A stretch of 64,000 nt of DNA from NCBI GenBank assembly GCA_015499995.1, contig JADNRV010000049.1, positions 1-64,000 on the forward strand, written 5' to 3'. Shown here piece by piece: positions 1-9,157 of the stretch (position 1 is its first letter; each line of letters starts with the position of its first letter). The notes under the pieces were generated by a model, which searched no databases, was not told where the DNA came from, and was given only the letters and a program-made list of their open reading frames with translations. The DNA comes from Flammula alnicola (taxonomy: Eukaryota > Basidiomycota > Agaricomycetes > Agaricales > Strophariaceae). Both the position numbers and the translations under genes were made by a program.

Positions 1-658
1 CCAAGTCCTTTGGATCAGTGGCATCCTTGCGGCGCCCCAAGACGGGTGGGAGATTGAACAGAGGTCGGAAGATGAAATAAGTGGTAGGACCTAGAGTAGC
101 AGAAACAATAAAGGTCATCACAACCCTTGTCGCCACCGCCTCCTGCGTGCACGCATAAACCAGGACCGAGGTAGTCAGAGCGAGAATTCCTGAATAGAAA
201 ATAAAGAGCCCTAGCAAGATTGCCCAGGTCATCAATGACACCAGTTCCATATCATCTTAAGACACTCACAATGGTAGAGCTTCGACTTCCAGCTGCGACT
301 TGCGCCGAATTTTAATAACAAATTCTCTTGAGTGACGCTAATCTCTCCGATTTGTTTTAGCGAGTCCGCTCGTCTTGATGCCTGGAATCCCAATTCGCCC
401 AGTTCGTCGATCAGTACGAACGAACTAATCGTGGCCCCAATGTTGAGGAAGAGTCCAGCGTAGCAGAAGGCAACGATAATATCAATTTCTGTCTGCGAAG
501 CATGAGAGTAGGAACTCGGGGCCTTGAAGAACACAAGCAATTGCGCAGCTACGGCAGCCAAAAGACCTGACTAATAAACTATGCTGATTGGATAAAGTAC
601 CACGAGAGGTTTCAAGCGACGTACGACAACTGCGCCGCTTTGACATGTCCATTGCCAT
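1..658 (-). CDS. Partial multi-pass membrane protein, function unknown
   Basis: Unrecognised function; the 3' part runs off the window's left edge. The reconstructed product starts at 658 with a short basic N-terminus, then after an intron near 612-555 (donor GTACGT) reads RLLAAVAAQLLVFFKAP and a hydrophobic stretch around IIVAFCYAGLFLNIGATI. After a further intron near 240 it continues as WAILLGLFIFYSGILALTT, a segment with VLVYAC, and another hydrophobic run VVMTFIVSATLGPT before a polar tail. At least four membrane segments are visible. This arrangement resembles lineage-specific membrane proteins common in Agaricomycetes, but that is an inference from memory of the family style. The exon joins are by eye and the 3' end is unseen. 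Confidence 0.55.
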
Positions 659-2377
659 CCATCCCGGACAGAGAGCACAACTTTAGGGAGCTCGTCTGGT
701 CATGGCGAGTAAATTCCACCGGAGAAGTTACTTCGCGATGCGAGTAACGACATACATTCGATGTCCATTTTCTGGATGGGCACTCCAACTGGATATGTCG
801 TATCTTGTGTCTAAAGGTAAAAATCGATTAAATCAAAGAGGAAAAATTGAAATTCACTATTTGAATTCTGAGTTTCGATTGACCTTCACGATTCTCGCGT
901 TAATGGGCAAATGACACTGAATAAAAACTTTCTGGTCATACCCTCCAGTCGGTGTACGAGAAGGAATTGGCTGGGAACCTTGTGATCGCGGAGGCACAGG
1001 TTGTGGTGCTAAAGGGAATCCCAGTGAGAAATATACGAGAAGCACGAAGGACATTGACAGCTTACGGGCATCAGTCCGGGTCATCACAGGCAAGGGTATA
1101 TAGGCATAATTGATTGACTGTTGAGGGGACGGCGCTTAAAAGAGGCCTCAGCATTTATAGATGATCAAGTTGAAGGAACCTACACATTTCGTAGCAGGAG
1201 TAAGACGTTGGAACCGTGAATTATTGACGAGGGGCGGGGCGCACGCGCTCTATATATATGACGAGCAGCCTCGAGGTTTCAATGTGCTCGGCATGTTCAT
1301 CAGGTTTGAGTTAAGGTTGAATTAAGGCGAATTGAGATTATCCTCATGCCGTAGCAGGTTTCGGCAAGAATTATACCTTGCTGATGAATTAGGAATCCGG
1401 TGCTGGACGATGAATGACTGCCAGGTGGAGAAAGTGCAGTGCCTGCGTGGCAATGCGTGCAAATTAGCCATTCCTGTCGAATGACTTGCCAGGCTCTGGA
1501 TACTAATGTTGACAATGCACCTGAGGCCTGAGGCCTCGCAGACTATCAGATCGAATCCAAACGCGATTGCAATAACATACCGCTTGTATACGGGCTCGAG
1601 GGCTGTGGCCTGCTTTGTATCATGCTGTGTTCTATGGTGAAGTCCTTGTGATACTTTGTCCCTTACCTTAGATGTCGACGAAGAAGGCCCGGGGTCAATC
1701 CAGTTGGCAATAGCCACGAGACGGCGATAGCCAGATGTAAGTCAAGCCAAAAGCTGGTCTCGACAATGTGATCCAGAGATTGTGAATCAAAAAGTATAAT
1801 GAGCACAACCCGGAAGATATGTAGGCCGCAGGAAGCAGTTAGATAGCCTAAGGCTTTAAAGTTTCGGGGAGCTCTTCAAGCGATCACGGAAAGATCACAC
1901 GGAATGAAGCTGCAACGAATACAAGTTAGAACAGCCGATAGCTATGGCTTGGAATATATTGCTCACGACCTCAACTTTTGAGCGACTTGAACATTGGGCG
2001 TGTCAACAGGTGTCAACGCTTGAGGGCCCTAGATTATTTGGCGACAAGTAGGTTCTTAATCTGTGTCATGGAGGATCATGTGGTGGCAGCACAGGTGAGG
2101 TGTGAGAGGATCATGATGCAAGGTCGTGGCGATCAGTGCCCCTTCCTTTCAAGGCACCCTCGAGACCTTGACTGTCTTGTCTTGAAACTTGTGTTCAAGT
2201 CCGCAAAGGGGGAAAGCGAAGGAACTTATAATAGCTTGTTGAAAAGGCTTGAAAAGAGCGAGCTTTGAGCTTGAAAATCTTTGATTCTAATTTCTGATTC
2301 CTTTAGGGTTGCGGAACTTATTCCTCGACCTACATGTAACTATGTAATTTACAAAATCCGCAATTTTGGACGGCATG
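659..2377. other. Intergenic, no convincing gene
   Basis: About 1.7 kb without a recognisable gene. A short minus-strand open frame at 857-1093 has a proline-rich, signal-like N-terminus but no continuation that I could join. A TATA-like run (tatatatatg) lies at about 1250-1260. Nothing else stands out. Confidence 0.4.
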
Positions 2378-2379
2378 TA

Positions 2380-2784
2380 CAGTCATCCACCGGCTAATGA
2401 TACAGTGAATCTTTGAAAATCAAATTTAAATTCAATACCACAATTTTTCACCACACCAACCTAATAGTAAATCTTGATAATACATCTAATATATGCCCTC
2501 AAAGCCTCAGTGGATTTGGATGTGTTCCCGTTGAGTAATTCCCAAAACATTGGTGTATCATTGAACAGTTTTCGGCCAAATCCGAAAAACATGCACTTTT
2601 GCACGAGATGCCGTGTTGTCAGAATTCACGCAATCGTCGCTTGATTGGTGCCAAATTTTACTTGAGATATAGGTGTTTTCATTGAAAATTTGGTTGATAA
2701 AAAAATACACATGTTTGAGGAAGTTATGAGGGTTACAAAAGTGTATCATTGACCGGTGGTGTATCATTAGCCGGTGGATGACTG
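2380..2784. mobile_element. TA-flanked MITE (Tc1/mariner-pogo type)
   Basis: A 27-nt sequence beginning TACAGTCATCCACC at 2378-2404 is repeated perfectly in inverted orientation at 2760-2786. Reading the outer TA on each side as the target duplication leaves a 405-bp element whose ends start CAGTCATCC. TA targets and CAGT-type termini are typical of Tc1/mariner-pogo elements. There is no coding capacity, so it would be a non-autonomous MITE. A subterminal motif TGTATCATTGA occurs at about 2552 and 2742, and the right end has two tandem variants of TGTATCATT followed by a CCGGTGG core. Superfamily assignment is inference; the inverted repeat is seen directly. Confidence 0.7.
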
Positions 2785-3095
2785 TAATGTAATTTACATG
2801 GTAATTTACATGCCTACATTTTCCCACGCCAAAACACGTGACTGCCGCCTGTTGTCTGCAGAAATTCTAATCTGATAACGTTACCGTGCTCCAACCGTGC
2901 TCCCAACATCTCTAGACCCACTCGCGGGGCTCGAAAGTATCTCCCAGGTGCTCAGCCTCATCCTGTGTAATAACCAGTACCTCCTCCTTTGATAGCCGTC
3001 TACACAAAATAAATCACGTGGGGGAATTTTATGCATAAAATGCAAGGCCGATTTCTGGATTTGTATAAAATAGGTAATTTACATGTAAATTACAT
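2785..3095. other. AT-rich flank with repeated gtaatttacat motif
   Basis: Intergenic sequence between the MITE and the Ngaro element. It contains several copies of the motif taatttacat, ending in the palindrome-like taatttacatgtaaatta immediately beside the left Ngaro boundary. No gene is visible. Confidence 0.5.
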
Positions 3096-3252
3096 CCAAT
3101 GATGGCATGGGACGTAGCTTTCACACGTTCAATCGATGTTAAATAGTGGGCAAGGGGCGTTCTTTTGATACGGCGCTAAGGCCAATCAAAAATGTGACGT
3201 CCTATTTTTTATTCAATAATTCGTTACGCGAGTTTTCGTAGAGGTACAGCTA
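3096..3252 (-). repeat. Ngaro split direct repeat B2
   Basis: 157 bp, matching 4667-4823 without a difference that I could find. It starts with ccaatgatgg and ends with gtacagcta on the plus strand. It forms the 3' end of the element. Confidence 0.95.
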
Positions 3253-3318
3253 GGCTACAGCGAGATATAAATACATAGGAATACATAAAGAAATGGAAAG
3301 CGAGGCAACTGCCTTGTC

Positions 3319-4266
3319 TCAAAATGGGATGAATTCTTTTGAGCTGGGGATCCAGACCGGTTTGCCTTGGAGGAGGCGGTCTTTGTCGAGGATCAATTTG
3401 CGGGCGATGGAGCGCCTTCTGAGGTCGCTTTCCTCTTCGTTGAGCCATGTGCGTAGCATGGTCAAGTGCATTCTGCCCAGGGTGCATATATTTTTGCTAC
3501 CCGCATCGGCGCGAGCACTGTCTGATTTGCCTGCCAGAGCGAATCCGGGTCCGTTAAATGCAAGTTCACCATCGGTGGTTCTGTCATAACCGGGGAAGGG
3601 GGTGGGAACTCGGTCCTTGATTGCGCGGCTTGGGTTGCGTGGTGGCTCCACAATGTGTGCGCTTGGGTCTGCGATTTTCAACCCGTGCGCGGCCCTGAAC
3701 TGGTCCAGTAGGAAGCCGTTGGTGTCAGGCTCGATGTCCGGCCGGCATCCAGGAGTTGCGACGGGAGTGATCGGTTTGGGTTCCTCACTTTTTTTGAGGC
3801 GAGCTAGTTCCGCATCAAGAGTGTTCAGCTGGTGGATAGTTTCAAGGAAATTAATGAATTTGGACATTAAATACCGTGGGACGGCGTCGGCTTTGCTGTC
3901 CGCATCTGGATTTTCACCTATCTCCGTCTCCTCGGCCGTTTCCGAGTTCTCGTACTGCAGAGCTTCAGGGGTCATGCTGCGAGAAGTGGAGATTGATATG
4001 AGTTCGGGCATATCGGGATCGGTGGAATATCCAGCAGAACTGCTGCTGTCGTCGCTTTCGCTGTCGGCCCCGTCATCAGCGCACGTGGGGGAATGACCCA
4101 GTTTACGAGTGTTCAGGTAATTGTCATTGGTGATGGGGTCGACCCAATGGTTGTCATATTCACCTGAATATACGGGTGAGCGGAGTGGAGAGGGTCTCCA
4201 ACCTTGTGGGACCCGTCGGGGCGATGATCCGCGCCAAGTAGGGGCGCGCAGCGTCATTTCCTGCAA
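3319..4266 (-). CDS. Ngaro ORF4, unknown protein between A2 and B2
   Basis: A 315-residue open frame inside the element but downstream of A2. The start lies 21 nt after the inner end of A2 (4288), just as gag begins 35 nt after A1, so the same repeat sequence precedes both. The product is hydrophilic: an Arg/Pro-rich N-terminus, an acidic Ser/Asp-rich stretch (ADDGADSESDDSSSSAG), a probable helical segment around residues 130-160 (ETIHQLNTLDAELARLKK), and a basic C-terminal third around TWLNEEESDLRRRSIARKL. I see no zinc knuckle, protease, RT or hydrolase motif, so I do not assign a function. It could be a second Gag-like or nucleic-acid-binding protein. Confidence 0.75.
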   Translation of the reverse strand: MQEMTLRAPTWRGSSPRRVPQGWRPSPLRSPVYSGEYDNHWVDPITNDNYLNTRKLGHSPTCADDGADSESDDSSSSAGYSTDPDMPELISISTSRSMTPEALQYENSETAEETEIGENPDADSKADAVPRYLMSKFINFLETIHQLNTLDAELARLKKSEEPKPITPVATPGCRPDIEPDTNGFLLDQFRAAHGLKIADPSAHIVEPPRNPSRAIKDRVPTPFPGYDRTTDGELAFNGPGFALAGKSDSARADAGSKNICTLGRMHLTMLRTWLNEEESDLRRRSIARKLILDKDRLLQGKPVWIPSSKEFIPF

Positions 4267-4287
4267 ATTCTGGAGAGGGAGGGTGGG

Positions 4288-4666
4288 CCTTTAAATCTGT
4301 AGATCTCTTGGATAAGGGACTTGACACGGCGGTCGCCGAATAATTTCGAATGAGCGCTCGTGCCCAATTTACAGTCTCCTTTTATATCCGAGATTTCCCC
4401 CCTTTTCCTGTTAAACGTCTCTAATAGTGTGCGTCATGTACCAAAAACAACATCGCGTCATGGACGCATCTGGGTCAAACTGTACCCAGATTCCTTTTGT
4501 CCTGCCGCTTAGGGCTAAGACTACCTGAATCGGGTTTTACTCAGATAAATTCCCCGTCTCCTTTTCCATCTCGGGCACTGAGGCGCGTGACAGGAGACCG
4601 CGCGTGCCAGAGGTCCCTATTCTGGGTGCCGTTCATTGGACTGGAGTAAAATTCTTTTAAACTCGA
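4288..4666 (-). repeat. Ngaro split direct repeat A2
   Basis: 379 bp, matching 9158-9536 by eye. It abuts B1 directly at 4666/4667, giving the B1A2 junction of Ngaro elements. It probably carries the promoter, because the twin copy A1 lies just before gag. Confidence 0.95.
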
Positions 4667-4823
4667 CCAATGATGGCATGGGACGTAGCTTTCACACGTT
4701 CAATCGATGTTAAATAGTGGGCAAGGGGCGTTCTTTTGATACGGCGCTAAGGCCAATCAAAAATGTGACGTCCTATTTTTTATTCAATAATTCGTTACGC
4801 GAGTTTTCGTAGAGGTACAGCTA
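4667..4823 (-). repeat. Ngaro split direct repeat B1
   Basis: 157 bp, the partner of 3096-3252. It directly adjoins A2. Confidence 0.95.
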
Positions 4824-4833
4824 TTAAAGGAAA

Positions 4834-4853
4834 TTTTTTTTTTTTTTTTTTTT
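4834..4853 (-). repeat. A20 tract (element sense) before B1
   Basis: Twenty consecutive T on the plus strand, i.e. an A tract in the element's sense strand, between the recombinase stop and B1. It may be a fixed part of the internal region or a trace of priming; the sequence alone does not decide. Confidence 0.8.
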
Positions 4854-5018
4854 ACTTAGAATGAATGAAGAGAGTACGATAAGAGGAGTGTAGGGAACTC
4901 GCGTCATGCGCGCTAATTCGCGTTATTAATGATGTTGTTGAGCTATTTCACAGTGATCATGGAGGCAAACGAGAATAATATACTTTTGGGGAAACAGTTG
5001 TCGTGGGAGCCGTGGTTG

Positions 5019-6032
5019 TTACGCCGCGTGCGACCGGGCATAGAGTAGGGCTTGGATGAGTACGGGGTTTTTTCTTATGTAAATGAGAAATGCTTGCGAT
5101 GACCATCTTCCGATTGCCTGAATAATCGAGGGAGAAACACCGTTTTCTGCCAAGGAAGTTGCGCCGCCCGCCCTCATTGATTGGCCCCCGATGCGGGTGG
5201 TGAAGAAGGATCGTAACCTAGCCATGAAGAAAGTGCGCGTGGGTACGTTTCCATCACGGGTAAGCCAAAGCGGCGAGGATAAGGGAAACAGGCTGTCTCG
5301 CGATGTAAGGTATCGCGAGAAAATGGTTACTGGGTCATGTCGAACTTGTGCCTTCGTAATGATCACTCTGTTTCCTTCGAAGAAGCGGTCAGCTTTGTGC
5401 GCAGGCAAAGTGAATTCGTACTGTTCGGGTGTTAGCCGGACCGACGAGCGTCTAGTGATCTTTCTCCAGTCGCGAATCGTGTCGTCGTCTGGGAATGTCA
5501 TTTCCCCCAGTCGCATTAGGGCAAAGAAACCGGTTAGAAGCATGGCAAGGAAGAGGTAGTCATCGTGTTGGGAGGAGGACGAGTAGTGGTCGATAACTAT
5601 TTTTAGATCGTCGAGCGTTAACGCTTGCTTTCGCTGGATGGGTTTATTTCGCATACGCATGCAGCCGCGGAGCGTGCGCTGAACGAGTGGGGAGCTTCGA
5701 ATTTGTCGAATTCTGGGATAGTAAGGTTCTAGCTGTTGTGAAATTCCAGATAAATAACTGTTGACGGAACGAGGTTGTATGTGGTGTGACATGAATACCG
5801 TGTAGAACGAGAGCGTTTCTTCCGTCGGTTCCATGTCTAGATTGTGTGAGCGGATGAAATCAATATAGGAGTTTAAAGCAGAAGAGTAAGAGCGTGAGGT
5901 AGACACATCAATAGCCTGACCGAGAGCTAGCGCGCGTTCGTGGACGAGTCGCTCTCTGGACCAAGGCAACCTATTAGGTTGCCTTGGCCGGGTTGTCGTA
6001 TGGTTCATAATGCGATTGCCCCCAGCGTCCAT
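5019..6032 (-). CDS. Ngaro tyrosine recombinase (YR)
   Basis: 337 residues; it integrates the element by strand exchange through a tyrosine nucleophile. The N-terminal SAM-like core-binding region (about 30-120) carries SYSSALNSYIDF and SVNSYLSGI. The catalytic domain shows the first arginine in LLTGFFALMRLGEM (about 173), the second in GGQSMRAGGATSLAENG (about 285), the GRWSS box, and the nucleophile in FLIYIRKNP (about 316). These boxes are typical of Ngaro/Crypton-like recombinases. Where many relatives have H in the HxxR motif this copy reads Q (codon CAA), which could weaken activity. The start overlaps the end of the RT/RNase H frame by 28 nt in another frame, suggesting coupled reinitiation or frameshifting. 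Confidence 0.93.
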   Translation of the reverse strand: MDAGGNRIMNHTTTRPRQPNRLPWSRERLVHERALALGQAIDVSTSRSYSSALNSYIDFIRSHNLDMEPTEETLSFYTVFMSHHIQPRSVNSYLSGISQQLEPYYPRIRQIRSSPLVQRTLRGCMRMRNKPIQRKQALTLDDLKIVIDHYSSSSQHDDYLFLAMLLTGFFALMRLGEMTFPDDDTIRDWRKITRRSSVRLTPEQYEFTLPAHKADRFFEGNRVIITKAQVRHDPVTIFSRYLTSRDSLFPLSSPLWLTRDGNVPTRTFFMARLRSFFTTRIGGQSMRAGGATSLAENGVSPSIIQAIGRWSSQAFLIYIRKNPVLIQALLYARSHAA

Positions 6033-9000
6033 AGAGGGGGTTGAAAAGTAGCGATTTGGAGCTCAGGCGCGTGGTCGAGAGCGGTCATGAATTGTGTTCT
6101 GGAGAGAGCATCAGCTACGGTGTTCTCATCACCAGGTACGTGAAGGACTCGGAGTTGGATGTCGAGTCGGAGGAGGATGTCAACAGCCGCTTTCAGGAGC
6201 GGATTGAAGACCGGGAGGCATTTTAAAGAGTTAAAGATTTGAACAGTGTTCATATTGTCTGTGAAAATTGCGACTTTCGCACCTTTGTGGGACAATTTCG
6301 CCGTACCGGCAAGGGCGCAGTACACGCAAAGAGCTTCGAAATAGAAGATTATGGTTACAGCGGAGTTCTCGGGGGTGGGCGAGTAGAAGCCAGTGTTGCT
6401 TGAGGGGTACCAGTAACCCATTCCCGTGGGGCACGCGTCACAATAAACTGTGAAATCTGCTTCTAGTACGTCCCAGTCCGAGGACCGCAGAAGGTGGATC
6501 CCATCAGAAGTTTCGATGTGGAAAGCGGCCCAGGCGAAGTCCTCGCGCACAGCTGCGTTTACCCATATCTTTCGGCGAGGGTCATGGGAGCCCGATGTTT
6601 TGGGGTACAGGTTGTTTAGTGCGGGGCGGAGGAGCGGATACACGTTAAACGCCCAGTTTATCCAGCCCACGATTTGTTGCCAGTGCTTGAGCTGATAGCA
6701 TGCGTGGGCGCCGTTCACGGGTTTGATGCTCCATGAGCGGAGGGCGTTCAACAGATCGTCGCGGGCAGATGTAGGGAGCGAGAGGGTCAGCCTGTTAGGG
6801 TCAATGTTAATTCCAATAACCGTTAGGGGAGAGCCGAAGATTTGCTTCGATTTTTTGTGTGGGATAGACAGTTCGTCCCATAGCTGGAGGAGAAGAGTTT
6901 GCGGGCGGGGCAGGAGTCTCTCGTAGGGTTCATAATAAAGCACGTCGCTCGCTTTACTGAAACCAGATGAGTCGTCTACGTACGTTGATAGGTAGTCGAT
7001 GTTCCTCTGATTCTTTGCTATCCAGGCAACAAGACTGTTAAAAGAAATAAAAATGGCGCCGGAGGCGGAACTTCCGAACGCGTTATTCCTGTCGATGTAT
7101 CGCAGTCCATCTACAGTGTTAACTTGCTTGAGTTGCCAGAGTGGGTGCATGGGCATCAGGCGGTAAGCTTCCGCGATATCTGATTTCCACATGACGAGTT
7201 CAGCTTCTTCGCAGCTGTTTTGGTGGAAGTGCAAGAGCATTTCCCCGATTTGCCTCATATTATCGAGGGGGTAGCCCGTTACCAGATCGTGGTCAATGAG
7301 GCTGTTGAGCGAGAATGGACCAGCGCTGTGGTCCGTTACCATTCTCAAGTCGGACGAATCCGTTTTTGGTACGGCATGTACTGGCATGCAGTACATTCCC
7401 GGCAGTAGCTCCTTACCGAAGGGTTGGGAAAATCTTCCCTTCTGGACTTCGATGTCGCACTGTGCTCGTATGAACTGAGCCTTTTCTGGGTCTGGAGGGG
7501 TGGGTCGCGACCCGTCGAACGTGGAAGGATAGTTTTCTTTCGTGGTGTCCGCCCACGGCCAAAAACCCTCCCTTAGACCTACGCACACCGAGCTTACAAA
7601 CGCAGGATTTGGGTGGTTTTGGAGAAGGGCCTCAAAACGGTTGACGTTGATGGGAGTGACGATTTTGAAGAGTTCAGGGTTTTCATGGATTGTTCTCATA
7701 TTGTCAGCGTTGGTGAGGTCCTGCATGGGTGGTCGCGGCAACGGTGGGGCGTGCTCTGACCACTCAGCTGTAGTAGGGGAAAGGTTAGAGGTTTCAGACC
7801 ATAGATTATAGCGTAAATATTTTGGTCGAGTGCCCAGCAAGTTGGCGTAAGACTTAGTTACAGTCGGCGGCGTTGTGTCCGGTTTTCTTGCACTTTCTGC
7901 AGAGGTGCTTGTACTTGCATTCAGTGTCGGTGAATCTACATCCATTGGGGCTGTTGAACCGGTTACAGATGTCAGATTTACCTCCGTTCGATCGTGTACC
8001 CCTTCTTTGGGAATTGAGTCCGGGTCCCGCGGCGTATTCAACTCCATCGGGTACGAGGATGGCAGATGATAGCCTGAGGAACTGTTGCTCATCGGTGAGG
8101 AGGGTTTTCTGTCCTCCACCGACGTAGTTTCGGACGGCAATGTCATACATGATAATTTTTGGGTGTGAGGAGGAGAGTTTGGAGGCAAAGAGGTTTTCGA
8201 TGTATTCCCCGTAAGCATAAAGCTCTTCAGTACGGTGTTTGAATACAAAGGCGGTAGCTCGAGTAGCGAAGCGCCAAGCCGACGACCACTCGGCCGCCGT
8301 TTTGACGTGTCGTTTTGCATCAGGGAGCGTAACGCTGAGCTTTGTACTTCCTGCGCTAATCTCTGACGTTTCATCAATGACAACGCGGTGCTGAGCGGAG
8401 AATACATGGTTGAGGTCGACCGGTTCTCCCTTAAAGATCCGTTCCCATTGAGAGGAAGGGAAACCGGCGGGCGCGTCGGCGGCGATTTTGATGTAAAACT
8501 TGGCGCTCGGGACATTGTCATGGAGTTTTCTGAGAATCCGACAGGTTTTTTCGCAACTGGGGTTGCGAATTGCAGTTGGTTCTGGGCGTGATTTAAACCA
8601 TGGCATATCGGACTCCTCGAGTTTCCTCCTCTTGCTGGGAGGTTCGCTCGATTCTCGACTGCCCGGAGTTCCTTGATCCGTCGCGCTCGAGATTTGTTCA
8701 AGGAAATCTTCGACGCCTGGATCGACTTCTTCACAGTCCGGCGGCCTGGGCGCCTCTTCTGGGTTTGGTGATTTGGTCCCGCGCCTAGTAGAGAAAGCTT
8801 TCCTGATGGCATTGACTTCTGCGAAATACAATTCAAAAGTTTTTTCTTCCTCATTGTCCGCGACAAGAGGGTTTCCCTTGATGATACGCAATATCTCAGA
8901 GATTGCTTTAGACTTGGTGATTCGTCCGACCCGGCAGTAATCGACGAGGGCGTCGAGTTCTCCCGCGAGCGCAACGCGATCATCTTCTCCAACAGGCTCG

Positions 9001-9112
9001 GTTCCCGATCGGGAGCCGAGATCATCCCCGGAGAGGGTGTGCGAAGAGGGCTCCCCGAGCTGTGTTGACTTGGGGGGTGGCTCATTGTCAATTTCGCCTT
9101 CCTGTGCCGCAT
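6005..9112 (-). CDS. Ngaro reverse transcriptase-RNase H
   Basis: The open frame is 1,035 codons, but only the part after the gag stop (7854) looks like RT. The conserved region begins near residue 440, with the fingers/palm (LRMVTDHSAG, MWKSDIAEAYRLMPMH), then the catalytic YVDD box at about 711-714, then IGINIDP. RNase H follows with YCDACPTGMGYW (about 891), YFEALCVYCAL, IFTDNMN, and a final ENTVADALSR (about 998), so all four acidic residues are present. It copies the element's RNA and removes the template. The first 420 codons overlap gag in the +1 frame and are Ser/Pro/Arg-rich with no known domain, so the real start may be internal or reached by frameshift or reinitiation near the gag stop. 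No protease domain is visible. Confidence 0.92.
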   Translation of the reverse strand: MRHRKAKLTMSHPPSQHSSGSPLRTPSPGMISAPDREPSLLEKMIALRSRENSTPSSITAGSDESPSLKQSLRYCVSSRETLLSRTMRKKKLLNCISQKSMPSGKLSLLGAGPNHQTQKRRPGRRTVKKSIQASKISLNKSRARRIKELRAVENRANLPARGGNSRSPICHGLNHAQNQLQFATPVAKKPVGFSENSMTMSRAPSFTSKSPPTRPPVSLPLNGNGSLRENRSTSTMYSPLSTALSLMKRQRLAQEVQSSALRSLMQNDTSKRRPSGRRLGASLLELPPLYSNTVLKSFMLTGNTSKTSLPPNSPPHTQKLSCMTLPSETTSVEDRKPSSPMSNSSSGYHLPSSYPMELNTPRDPDSIPKEGVHDRTEVNLTSVTGSTAPMDVDSPTLNASTSTSAESARKPDTTPPTVTKSYANLLGTRPKYLRYNLWSETSNLSPTTAEWSEHAPPLPRPPMQDLTNADNMRTIHENPELFKIVTPINVNRFEALLQNHPNPAFVSSVCVGLREGFWPWADTTKENYPSTFDGSRPTPPDPEKAQFIRAQCDIEVQKGRFSQPFGKELLPGMYCMPVHAVPKTDSSDLRMVTDHSAGPFSLNSLIDHDLVTGYPLDNMRQIGEMLLHFHQNSCEEAELVMWKSDIAEAYRLMPMHPLWQLKQVNTVDGLRYIDRNNAFGSSASGAIFISFNSLVAWIAKNQRNIDYLSTYVDDSSGFSKASDVLYYEPYERLLPRPQTLLLQLWDELSIPHKKSKQIFGSPLTVIGINIDPNRLTLSLPTSARDDLLNALRSWSIKPVNGAHACYQLKHWQQIVGWINWAFNVYPLLRPALNNLYPKTSGSHDPRRKIWVNAAVREDFAWAAFHIETSDGIHLLRSSDWDVLEADFTVYCDACPTGMGYWYPSSNTGFYSPTPENSAVTIIFYFEALCVYCALAGTAKLSHKGAKVAIFTDNMNTVQIFNSLKCLPVFNPLLKAAVDILLRLDIQLRVLHVPGDENTVADALSRTQFMTALDHAPELQIATFQPPLWTLGAIAL

Positions 9113-9122
9113 TCCTTCTCAT
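7854..9122 (-). CDS. Ngaro Gag-like nucleocapsid protein
   Basis: 422 residues starting 35 nt downstream of A1. The N-terminal third is acidic and helical, followed by a basic SKRRKLEES patch near residue 165, which could serve as nuclear localisation signal. The middle (about 200-370) contains the segment EWSSAWRFATRATAFVFKHR, seen in Gag-like proteins of basidiomycete retroelements. The C-terminus carries a CCCH-like cluster CNRFNSPNGCRF...CKYKH, and a CCHC zinc knuckle CRKCKKTGHNAADC. It presumably packages the RNA. The entire frame overlaps an open +1 frame that continues into the RT. Confidence 0.9.
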   Translation of the reverse strand: MRRNAAQEGEIDNEPPPKSTQLGEPSSHTLSGDDLGSRSGTEPVGEDDRVALAGELDALVDYCRVGRITKSKAISEILRIIKGNPLVADNEEEKTFELYFAEVNAIRKAFSTRRGTKSPNPEEAPRPPDCEEVDPGVEDFLEQISSATDQGTPGSRESSEPPSKRRKLEESDMPWFKSRPEPTAIRNPSCEKTCRILRKLHDNVPSAKFYIKIAADAPAGFPSSQWERIFKGEPVDLNHVFSAQHRVVIDETSEISAGSTKLSVTLPDAKRHVKTAAEWSSAWRFATRATAFVFKHRTEELYAYGEYIENLFASKLSSSHPKIIMYDIAVRNYVGGGQKTLLTDEQQFLRLSSAILVPDGVEYAAGPGLNSQRRGTRSNGGKSDICNRFNSPNGCRFTDTECKYKHLCRKCKKTGHNAADCN

Positions 9123-9157
9123 ATCATTGAGTTGTTAAACGATATTTAAAAAGAACA

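Noticed and set aside
857..1093. Minus-strand open frame with signal-like N-terminus
   Set aside because: Short and proline-rich, and I could not join it in frame to the membrane protein or to any domain.
6041..8788. Several plus-strand open frames over the Ngaro coding region
   Set aside because: They are antisense shadows of the gag and RT genes, short, without domains.
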